From NCBI GenBank assembly GCA_963513945.1, contig OY740716.1:240550821-240614820 (forward strand): a stretch of 64,000 nt of DNA. The letters are read 5' to 3'. The notes beneath the pieces were generated by a model, which searched no databases, had not been told where the DNA came from, and saw nothing but the letters and a program-made list of their open reading frames with translations. The position numbers and the translations under genes were made by a program. Positions within the stretch are counted from its first letter, which is position 1. Every line of letters begins with the position of its first letter. Shown in pieces: positions 55,940-64,000 of the stretch. The stretch comes from Hydrotaea diabolus. Its lineage: Eukaryota; Arthropoda; Insecta; Diptera; Muscidae.

Positions 55940-56374
55940 TTTCTATTTTCTGTCTGCGATAGTGGTGACAATATATTTTGTGGGAAACCCCTTTTTATGT
56001 GTATTTTTTTTTTGGCGCCAAATTTTTTGCGATAACTCATATGCTATTGTGCAAAGTAGCGAATGCTTGCGTGTGACAGCTTTAGCGTTATCGGCTCATA
56101 GCATACGAAATTCCGATACACTTTAAGCGATATCGTCTGACAGAATACCAAAAGTACGAAATTCCGATCATACGACTACAATTCCGAACTCTATCGACTC
56201 TCAGAATCAGCCCCCAGCTGATCTTTTCGTTACTCATTTCTCGTTTCTCATTCAGTTGCACTTTTGGAAACGTTGTTGCGGTGTTAGTCTTTCTATGACA
56301 AAATGGCAAACAATACTGAAAAGGAAACAAAAAGTTTAACGCAACTCACTCGTAAACTTTGCAAAAAACACATA

Positions 56375-56618
56375 TGTGACAGCGCATAGAGAAATGGACC
56401 TAAGGGTAAAAAAACCAATTTTTACTTTTTTTGGTGTGGACAACATCTGGGCATCGAATGAGACCGATCCCATGCCCCAAAAGTGTTCCCACCCAGAGAT
56501 ATGCTCGTTTTATGAAAGTTATGGTACACCAAAGATACACGTATTTAAATCTTTAAAATGGCTCTCCTGAACAAAACTTTTTTTTACAATAAGGTCCCTT
56601 TCTATTTTGCGCGTCACA
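56375..56618 (+). mobile_element. TGTGAC MITE, copy 5
   Basis: It is 244 bp, flanked by TA at 56373-56374 and 56619-56620, and inserted in the 5' leader of the D41-a relic. It is the same subtype as copy 3 (ATGGTACACCAAAGATACAC). Confidence 0.82.
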
Positions 56619-56648
56619 TATGGAAAAAACACATCTAGATGGATCACC

Positions 56649-57559
56649 TATATAATCATAAACAATATTGACACTGGATATCTTTTTACTCCAAAACATA
56701 CCTTCGCTGACCGTTCAGTTGTTCAATGCGTATGAACAACGTAAAATTACTAAATATATTTCAGTGCTCATACGCGCCATTGGCCAGAGTAAATATTTTT
56801 TTATTCTGTTCTATTACGAGTTCAACGAATTCGTGTGTCCAAGTATATTCGTACATGTTTTTGAAATATTTTGTTTAGAAGAAAATGATATACTCCAATG
56901 TTGAGAGTACGACAAATATGTAGAATTTTAATATTAAAAAAAACAAGACAACTCTTTGTTAAATCAGTATTAAGTTGAAGCAGTGAATATAGTGGATTTA
57001 GCGGCGTTTCACGTAGTCATGAGTGAGCCTTTACTAAATTTCGTATACCGCTTGCTACACAAATTTTGTGGCCAGATTATTTGCAATTTTCAAAGTTTAG
57101 GTCAGCACATGGTAATGTGTAAATAAAAAAGACAGATAGTGCCTTTGCAAAGAGTTGTAGAGGGAAAGAATATAGTCCATTTGGATCAAGAACAAATTTA
57201 GAATTAAAGAAGAAAACATGTTAAATACAACAGTATTTGCTAAGTAAATTTATTTTTGGATGGGATCTTTACATTAAAAGTCGAATAGGCAATATTAAAA
57301 AAAAATTACAAAGCTTAAATAAGATTATTATTTATTATTTTTCTCTTGCAAAAATTAAAAGAAATTCGTTTTGTGTAAACTGTTGACCCTTTATTTGAAC
57401 TTTGAATATTTAATATCAAAAAAACATAAATTACCCAATTTTTTCAATTAGAAAATATATTATATAAGTAAAAAAAGATTAATAATTAAATTTTAATTAA
57501 ATAATTTAGGGTTCGACTGTTATCTACAAAAGCTTTTGCCAACTAATGTTTCTGTCGTG
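56649..57559. other. Unassigned AT-rich DNA
   Basis: A 78-codon plus-strand frame at 56668-56904 has no recognisable product. Nothing else is supported. Confidence 0.4.
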
Positions 57560-58055
57560 CGAGTTTATTGACAATGAAGAGGGTTGATACTTATATTCCA
57601 GTAACCGTAACGGTGTGAACGTTTTCTTCGAAGATGTAAGGCCGACAATGCAGCGCGATGAAACTGAATACCACACTGGGACACGAAGTGAATGCACTTC
57701 CGTCTCATGGTGTATCTGTGGGTTGGAAGCACTCCATATTCGTGTTGCCGTTTAAATCGAAGTGGGCCTCGTCAGACATGAAAACACAATATGTTTGCGT
57801 TCTCTTCCATCATTTGAAGCATCTTCTGGCAAATTTTCAATCGAATCGGGAAGTCAGTTCAGTTTGTTGGCTATTTGAATTTTATATTTAAATAAGTCCA
57901 AATCTTTTTGCATAATTTACTGCAATGACTGTCTGCTTATACAAGTACCCATTTGAGCAGATAATTTCTTGTCGAAACTCTCTGATTGTTTTGTTTGGCA
58001 GCAGTTACAGCAGCGATTGTTGCTTCCGTCCGAACTGAAGGGTTTCGATGGCATG
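57560..58055 (-). pseudogene. D41-c transposase fragment
   Basis: On the minus strand: SSDGSNNRCC.. near 58040, then SRQSLQ and DLDLFKYKIQIANKL (57930-57880), VFMSDEAHFDLNGNTN (first Asp, about 57788-57740), and FEENVHTVTVTGI (about 57640-57600). This gives the order linker, first catalytic block, beta-strand insert. Both ends are missing. Confidence 0.65.
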
Positions 58056-58321
58056 GGACTAGGGTTTCCTAAATTTCCGAACTTTTTAAAATCCCAGAAG
58101 AAGAGCTTTTTTTTACAAAATTACCTTTTCAAGTTTTAAAAATAAATAAAAAAATGCACAAAACACTTAAAAACATAAAAATAAAGATTTTTCTTTTATT
58201 TATAAGAAAAAAAAACATTTATCTAATACAACAGAAAAGCTTCAATTATTTTTTGTATGTCCATTATTATTTGTTTCTTAGCCGTATTAGAGTATGATAA
58301 AAATTAATTGTTTACCGATGA

Positions 58322-58620
58322 AACATTTTTTGGTACATTGAAGCCGCTTTTTTGTAGAGATACTCTTATAAAACTGCTTTGATTATAACTTTAATTGTGA
58401 TTCCATCTAAAGCAACTATTTCTTTCATGGACTGATTTGTTTGCAAAATTTGTTTTATGCTTAAATCATTTTTTAGTACATTGAAGCCGCTTTTTTGTAG
58501 AGATACTCTTATAAAGCTGCTTTGATTAATGACATTAATTGTGATTCCATCTAAAGCAGCCATAGAGAAACCATTTCTTTCATGGACTGATTTGGTTGCA
58601 AAAATTTGTTTTATGCTTAT
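58322..58620. repeat. Direct duplication, 143-base period, in the hAT-like fragment
   Basis: CATTGAAGCCGCTTTTTTGT starts at 58336 and again at 58479, and similarity continues for about 130 bases through TTTCTTTCATGGACTGATTT. The right unit has about 12 extra bases (GCCATAGAGAAA). The copies differ at roughly one base in ten, so the duplication is not very recent. Confidence 0.8.
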
Positions 58621-58803
58621 ATCAGGTTTGCTCTTTTTTGAAGAAATCACATCACCAGCATCCGGCTTGACTTTATGAACATTTTCAAATGTCGTGTTAA
58701 CCCACTTGTCTTCCACCTTTATACGCCAGTGTCTTAGGGCACAGGGAACATTGTGCCGAATCATTTTTCTTGGTGAAGTACTTCCATGCTGGAGATTGAA
58801 CAC
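58366..58803 (-). pseudogene. hAT-like transposase N-terminal fragment with a duplicated segment
   Basis: The minus-strand frame begins MFNLQHGSTSPRKMIRHNVP (58803) and runs HWRIKVEDKWVNTTFENV, KKSKPDISIKQIFATK, then MAALDGITINVINQSSFIRV and SLQKSGFNVLKND. The ALDG..I..S.FIR..L...GF pattern resembles the segment after the BED finger in hAT transposases, from memory. A second, diverged copy of the ISIKQI..ALDGITI segment follows, so the frame contains an internal duplication. No catalytic core or ends are present. It could be another transposon class. Confidence 0.45.
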
Positions 58804-59033
58804 AATCTATAGCAGTCTAAAAAAAGGTTAGTAATTATTTTGAACAATTTGAGAATATTTACATTTTTTTTTGAATATCAAGTAATTTATTTTATAAAAG
58901 AACACCTATCCACTTGTGATAAAAGAGCAAAACATTTATATTTACATTAATGGAACAACATACAATAACAATAGACAGTCAGCTGTGTTTTAATGTTGCA
59001 TTTTATCGCACCAAAACAATGAACAGGGTTGCG

Positions 59034-59398
59034 AATAAGAAGTAAAATACTAAAGTTTAAAACAAAAACTCCCGAAAATTCTCTATGAAATTTTTTTCTA
59101 GTATAGGAACCCTACATGGGACAGTTCCGTTGACTGTCCCATGCTCGGCAATATTATTTACAAGTCTCTTTATGGTCCATCTGCTCGGTGGGTTGCGCCA
59201 AGCGTGCGCCTGTACTCTCTTTGAAGCGAAACTACGGATAGCGGCGGACAATCCAAATTCTGGTTTTAGTGTCCCAGTTAAACATTTTTATTTAATCTAA
59301 AAAGAAATCTGCAAAATATAAAAGAAATTAACCAGATTTTCTGAATAGAAAAAAAGCTATTAATTTTTTTTGGGTAGCGGCTTTCATCAGCCACCCTG
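59034..59398 (-). mobile_element. D41-c deletion derivative
   Basis: Its left end CAGGGTTGCGAATAA and right end CTTTCATCAGCCACCCTG, followed by TA at 59399-59400, are the D41-c ends 365 bp apart. The minus strand contains only the N-terminus (ASKRVQAHAW, TIKRLVNNIAEHGTVNGT) and then breaks off. Confidence 0.6.
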
Positions 59399-60488
59399 TA
59401 TTATTGTCGATGAGTAGGGATACAAGCGACTCACTGAAACAATCCCTAGCATATTAACAGACTGTTCGAACGACGTTTTTTCAGCACGAGAACATTTACT
59501 TTCGCATTATGGTTGGACCACTTTTGTCACGTTCCGAAAGATTTACTTTCATACTTAATTCCTAAATGCAATTATTACAGAAAAAGTGGAGAAATTCTCT
59601 TAAATCCACGAGATCTCTCTTTTAATGACTGACCGGGACCCACCATTCAATGCTGGCTCTGAACAGCAAATGTTTTTATAGAGGAACTTTCACATGGCTT
59701 GGAGATTTATCTGTTGGTCTTAAGTCACTGACATTTTCGATTTGGAAAGCCGCTGCTGAACAATTGTTTAGATGTTCTTACCAGGAGTTGAACTTGTGTT
59801 TACTTGTCACAATTGCGGCCCACAAAGAAATTTGTATTTAATCCCATTTACTAATGTTCATTGCCTCTTTCAAAAAAAAAGTTTAACTTCACTAAAAGTT
59901 TAACTTAAAAGTTTAACTTAAAAGTTTAACTTCACTAGAATTACTCGATCCCTTCGCCATAATCAAATCTTACCCGAAAAATATATTAATTCAATGTATA
60001 CCAAATTTAATGGCAACAACTTTTCAAAACATTTTTTTATATCCGTCACCATTTAAAACTTTTGTGTCTTAATATTCTTACTGCAAGCTATTTTACTTTT
60101 TTGTGTTGTGAAGTTTAAACCAAAAACTTTTTCAAATAACTCCCCTTAAGCGTTTGTCTGTTTATTTCTCTTTTCCTTTCTGTCTTAAACATGCTCAAGG
60201 GAGCTAACATCGCGTACAGAATTCGGTGCAAGTGAACAACTGTTAGGGCGAGGAGTACATAAACGAAAGAGCAATCGCTTAATATTCAGTTCCATATTCA
60301 TAATGAAGAGTTTGCACATTTAAAGGATTTAAAAAGGGAAATGGATTATAGCCACTAGTGTGTGAGGTTGCCCAGTGATTTGTTGTATAGGCAACACTTA
60401 AAGTTGCTTAAATGTGGAACGTTGCAAAAGAGTAGGTCCCCTACTTGTATTAGATTTGTCATGCAGTGATTTGAAATGAATATACATA
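59399..60488. other. Unassigned DNA with a short tandem repeat
   Basis: Bases 59879-59935 hold about four copies of AAAAGTTTAACTT (13-17 bases). No gene is recognised, including the 63-codon frame at 59650-59841. Confidence 0.45.
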
Positions 60489-61560
60489 CAGTATAACCTC
60501 TCTAATCCGAACAGATATAGTTTCGAACTTTGTCCGGATTACTGAATTGTCCGAACTATAGTACAACATTTTTTTCAACTCGAAAGTTGGTTATGTTTAT
60601 TTACTTTATTATGAAATAAGTTTTTTAAAAAGCGAAAAAATAACACAAAAAACAAAAAAACAAGCATTAACTTTGCAATTGGCAGAAGGATTAGAAATGG
60701 ACAACGTTGAACATATTCTCTTCATACCCTGACTGTTCTAATCTATCTCTCTTAACTGAATCAGTGGTGCAGAAACTTCATCGTCAACCGGAAACATTTG
60801 CGATATTTGCATCGTTTTCTTTATGTAGAAAGATTCTTTCTTTATCCAACTTTGATGTCCTAAATAAAACTCTGATCCATTGGTTGCAGGATTCAGTGCA
60901 GCTCGGAGGCAAACAAAAACTCGAAAGCAAGGCTCAGTATTGAGTTCCCTTTCTTTTGGGTGCGATGATGACGTATTCAATACCAAAGGTTCTATCAATG
61001 GCTTGTTAGAATTGGTCAGAAAATTCTTAACGTTTTTGGTAAACACATTCTTAAACCAATCTTCAAAAACCGATGTCAAGATCCAGCCTTTTTTGGTACA
61101 TGTATAACAAAAGAAAGTTAAATTTTTTGAAACGTTCTTGGCTTTGGAGTTTTTTTTTACAAATAGAGACATTTTACTCATATAAGATCCAGCTGCTTTC
61201 GTACAGGGCAATAAAGTTAATCTATCTTTTTATATTTTTCTACCAGGTTCCATATTAAGCCCGCTTTAAACCCATGTTTTTATTGGAAGAGCTCTCCAAA
61301 AATTCACATTTCCTTAACAGTTTTTTAGAACTTTGTTTTTATCTACCGCAGGATCATTGCTTGATAATTTTTCGGCACCAGTTTTTTAACTACTGATTCC
61401 ATTTCGAGACTTTAGCTTTGCAGCCAAGCGTTACTTGCAGAGCAATTACACAGTGATACAAATCGAACTTTCCGAATGCGAATGGGATGAGACCAATTCC
61501 AAATGAAAGTTGACATTATCCATAACAAAACCTTCAAGGGTTTTTTTTACATCCATTTAA
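60489..61560 (-). pseudogene. Pogo/Tigger-like (DDE_1, Jerky-type) transposase relic
   Basis: The left end CAGTATAACCTCTCTAATCC follows TA (60487-60488), a pogo-style terminal repeat. I could not find the matching right end before the mariner at 61785. On the minus strand, 61211-60738 reads CYTCTKKGWILTSVFEDWFK, NVFTKNVKNFLTNSNKPLIE, PLVLNTSSSHPKERELNTEP and CFRVFVCL. In the family the segment is LLDNAPSHP, so the catalytic Asp is Asn here. A decayed continuation extends towards 61560. It is non-functional. Confidence 0.6.
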
Positions 61561-61784
61561 TGTTAGTGATTTTGAAACGCTGTTTAACAAAAAAAAATAT
61601 CATTGAAAATTCGATAATATAACGGTTATTTATTTTAGTTCCCTGGAATGTTTTGGTATCTTTCTGTTTTCGGTGTCAAGGAATTCATTTTTGATATTTA
61701 TTTTTACCTAAAACTCATGCTAGATGGCGCTGACGTACAAACGGTGCTATTTCTTGTAGATTTTAATAGAAAAACGGTGTATTG

Positions 61785-63029
61785 CTATATATTTCTGGCC
61801 TAGGCAACACCTAGTGTTGCCTGGCGCCATCTGACATTTTCATTGGAAAGTTTGACATTTTTTAGCATAAACGTACTCAGAACGTTTTGACGTACGACCG
61901 TCATTTGTGTTGTTTACAGGGACTAGAAAAAATCAATTTGGCAAAATAATGAAATGAATGAAAATTTTCTTGCGATAATTTTTCACAACTTTCGACATGG
62001 ATTATCACGACAAGAGTGCATCGATGAACTTAAATCTTTGTATGGCGATGAAGCACCATCCCATATCACTGTGAAAAACTCGTTTAATGAATTTAATCGT
62101 GGCCGGCGCTCACTCGAAGACGTAGGTCGTGAAGGTCGTCAAAAAACGGCAGTTTGGCCAGAAAACATTGATTGATGTCGTGAACTGATAATGTAAGATC
62201 ATCATGTGTCATACCGTGAGAAAGAGGCATCCTTGGGCATTTCTTCCGCCAGCATACATTGGCTATTGCATGAAGACCTGGCCGTTGAAAAGGTTTGTTC
62301 TCGTTGGATCACGCACAGTTTGACAATCGATCAAAAAAGGCTCGTGTCGATTGGTGCAAAGAAATTTTGAAAAAATACAATCGCGGTACTTCAAAAGACG
62401 TTTATAAGATCGTCACAGGTGACGAATCATGGATCTATGAGTCCGAAACAAAACAGCAGTCGACCGTGTGGGTCTTTGAAAACGAGCCAAATCCAACGAT
62501 AGTGGCTCGAGGAAGAAGCACTTCGAGGCAAGTGGTCGCCTGTTTCTTAGGCAAAATTGGTAATGTGGCGACTGTTCCGCTTGAGCAACGTAGGACTGTC
62601 AATTCTGAGTGGTACACTACAATTTGTTTGCCTGAAGTTCTCGGAGAAATTCGAAATACGAACAAGAGAATCATTGTGCACCATGACAATGCGAGCTCTC
62701 ACACATCGGCTCAAACCAGCGCCTTTTTGGTCGGCCAAAACGTCGAATTGATGGGTCATCCGCCGAACAGCCTGATTTGGCTCCATGACTCCAAAGACTT
62801 CCTTTTATTCCCGCACATCAAGAAAAGAGATTCAAAGATTTTCGTCGCCAAAAGATGCTGTTGAAGCGTTCAAAAACCATATTTTGGAAAGTGCTTCGAC
62901 AATTGGTTTGAGCGCATTCAAAAGTGTAAAAATCATGCTAGAGAATACTTTGAAAAACAATAAAACCATTTTTTAAGATAAATATTCGCATTTTCATTAT
63001 TAGGCCAGAAATATATATAGCAGCCTTCG
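61785..63029 (+). mobile_element. M-C mariner, near full length
   Basis: The left end CGGTGTATTGCTATATATTT is decayed from CGAGGGTTGCTATATATATC (39076). The right end ATATATATAGCAGCCTTCG ends at 63029, before TA (63030-63031). It is 1245 bp long. Confidence 0.88.
61954..62963 (+). pseudogene. M-C mariner transposase relic, largest readable core
   Basis: From 61954: LAIIFHNFRHGLSRQECIDE, LKSLYGDEAPSHITVKNSFN, EFNRGRRSLEDV (DNA-binding half). A stop follows ENID (62173-62175) and a frame change occurs near 62290. An open block 62295-62864 then holds VTGDESWIYESETKQQST (first Asp), VWVFENEPNPT, RTVNSEWYTTICLPEVLGEI and IIVHHDNASSHTSAQTSAFL (second Asp). A one-base shift near 62775 spoils SPDLAPNDF, though DSKDFLLFPHIKK reads on. 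It ends GEYFEKQ-like at 62961-62963. A small number of lesions separates it from a full gene. Confidence 0.88.
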
Positions 63030-63179
63030 TATTTACTTTTATTAGGCAGAAAATTCAATTTTTGATGTTGGCTTCATTGTAAAATATAAAAATCAATAAA
63101 ATATCTACTGAAAACAGTGAATTATTAAATGGCATATATGCTGTGATTTGAAAATAGTGGCCTTTCTTTTAGGTTTACA

Positions 63180-63960
63180 AGGTGGATATGCGAAAAACAT
63201 GTGCTTTATTTTCTTGTGGAACACACGTTACAAAGGAAAACAATAGCAAAAGTGTAACTGGGAAAAGAGTGACGCTTTTGGTGTTGAAACAGCTAAAGCA
63301 TTGCTACCACCACTTCATATTAAATTGGATATTTCAAAAATTTTGTAAAAGTGTATTCTGTGGATGGAACAGCTTTTACCACCTTAAAATCTACATTTCC
63401 ACAACTGCTAGCAAAAGTTAAAGAAGGTATTGTATACAAATAAAATAAATGATTTTAAGAAACGAATTAACAATATTTTTTTCTAATTTTGCAGATATAT
63501 TTAATGGTCCAGATATTAGAAGATTGATGAAAAATAATGATTTTCATAATTCGTTGGATAAAAATCAATTAACGTAATTGAAAATGTTCTTGGTAAAAAC
63601 GAGAAGCAGATAGTGCACAAAGAGTTAAACGTCTCTTCAAAGCTTTTGAGGACCTTGGTGTGAATATGTCATTAAAAACTTCATTTTCTCCATCACCATA
63701 TGGATTGTTTTGAAAACCAAGTTTCCACCGAATCTGATGAGCAAGGTGAACGTTTCCACCAAGTAGCTTTAACTATGGAAACTAGGTACAGATAAAAGGA
63801 ACTAGGTTCTATGCTAGGTGAACAACCGATGAAGAGGATACTGACGAAGTGCAAGAACCAAAAACATACAAAGATTTACAGCCGACTGCTTCTGGAGCTT
63901 TCGCTGCTTCATACATGCAAATTGATAGCGATAGTGATAATGATTAAGCGGAACCAGATA
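63180..63960 (+). pseudogene. 3' part of an unclassified multicopy-type gene (DEQGERFHQ family)
   Basis: Across frames the plus strand reads ALLPPLHIKLDISKI (63300-63345), then a shift, KVYSVDGTAFTTLKSTFPQL and LAKVKE. A likely intron with GT at 63427 and AG near 63494 leads to DIFNGPDIRRLMKNNDFHNS. Next come a broken stretch, LFKAFEDLGVNMSLKTSFSP, and DEQGERFHQVALTMETRYR. The C-terminal EQP..DEEDTDEVQEPKTYK ends in SDSDND and TAA near 63947. I remember closely similar proteins as multicopy hypothetical genes in arthropods and cnidarians (LPPLHIKLG, SDEQGERFHQDI, MEERYQG) but not an assigned function. Frameshifts mark it as a relic. The upstream part may lie before 63180 or be lost. Confidence 0.4.
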
Positions 63961-64000
63961 AGATATAATACTGTATAGTAAATTTAAATAAAAAAGTTGT

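Larger units (their letters stand above)
53429..56215. mobile_element. PIF/Harbinger element with two divergent genes
   Basis: It is 2787 bp, with ends GGGGGCTGATGCTGAGAGTC (53429) and GACTCTCAGAATCAGCCCCC (to 56215), inverted repeats of about 25 bp with one mismatch. Subterminal TTCCGAT motifs recur on both sides (about 53481, 56111, 56163). It encodes a plus-strand transposase (53685-54990) and a minus-strand Myb/SANT-type partner (55171-55939) that converge tail to tail. The expected 3-bp target duplication is not obvious (ACA left, AGC right). Confidence 0.9.
52838..56648 (-). pseudogene. D41-a relative carrying the Harbinger element and a MITE
   Basis: Host segments are 52838-53428, 56216-56374 and 56619-56648. 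On the minus strand they give FSNNGLFSDEAPFWLNDNVN-like codons (first Asp, around 53400), MVWCSLWAGGIISPYFFKND (53291-53230), NVTVNGARYRALISDFLLPE, GIWFLQNSTTCHTT (53140-53095, second Asp replaced) and the 3' tail near 52900. The 5' end GGATCACC is at 56648 next to TA. The uninterrupted relative at 46018-46050 shows that the Harbinger element sits within the CGAAAACATCGGATCTGC region. Confidence 0.7.

Noticed and set aside
59057..59398. Separate host helix-turn-helix gene
   Set aside because: The peptide TIKRLVNNIAEHGTVN is the D41-c transposase N-terminus, between D41-c terminal repeats.
1..64000. tRNA, rRNA or other structural RNA genes
   Set aside because: I looked for tRNA box motifs (for example GGTTCGA contexts) and found only transposon ends such as 27011-27024. 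None folds as a tRNA by eye.

Overview
The window reads as AT-rich, gene-poor, transposon-packed DNA of an insect, most likely a brachyceran (calyptrate-type) fly. The reasons are dense Tc1/mariner relics, short introns in the only spliced genes, and scattered copies of a repeat that I associate from memory with fly genomes (2163-2214, 3829-3872, 45194-45234, 48222-48350). The species is an inference. I found no convincing host protein-coding gene, tRNA, rRNA or CRISPR. Nearly every recognisable coding stretch belongs to a mobile element and most are broken. Family labels such as D41-a or M-B are mine and apply only within this window.

Element classes seen: (1) four groups of DD34D mariners: M-A (10378-11628, 43900-45168), M-B (14493-15956, 18995-20260), M-C (20503-21196, 39076-40246, 61785-63029) and M-D (18180-20500, 47040-47500). 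(2) Five groups of longer-spaced DD41D-type Tc1/mariner relatives told apart by their terminal repeats (D41-a to D41-e), present as about fifteen relics. (3) One DD37D/maT-like relic. (4) A complete-looking PIF/Harbinger element at 53429-56215 with a five-exon transposase and a divergent three-exon Myb/SANT-type partner. (5) Pogo-like pieces at 24931-27024 and 60489-61560. (6) A hAT-like fragment at 58366-58803. (7) Several 5'-truncated LINE fragments. (8) Non-autonomous families: a satellite-bearing CACGCAG family (six copies), a TGTGAC MITE family (five copies), and single MITEs at 8849-9275, 9276-9684 and 17730-18123.

Layout: 1-9.7 kb holds D41 relics with MITEs inserted. 10.4-16 kb holds mariners and the largest CACGCAG element. 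18-22.5 kb is a mariner-in-mariner nest followed by a LINE with clear target duplications. 22.8-28.5 kb is a CACGCAG element, a pogo-like element with a D41 piece inside, and LINE fragments. 30-35.7 kb is a LINE and a maT-in-D41 nest. 36-47.5 kb has two more CACGCAG elements, three mariners and D41 relics. 49.5-56.6 kb is a run of D41 relics carrying the Harbinger element. 57.5-64 kb has D41, hAT and pogo fragments, a mariner, and the 3' part of an unclassified multicopy-type gene.

The window is most informative as a record of nested insertions. At least eight elements sit inside older ones, and in three cases the interrupted host sequence lets the target duplication (TA) be read directly. 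The least explained items are the CACGCAG family with its one-sided array of ATA(G/C)TAT palindromes, and the gene fragment at 63180-63960.
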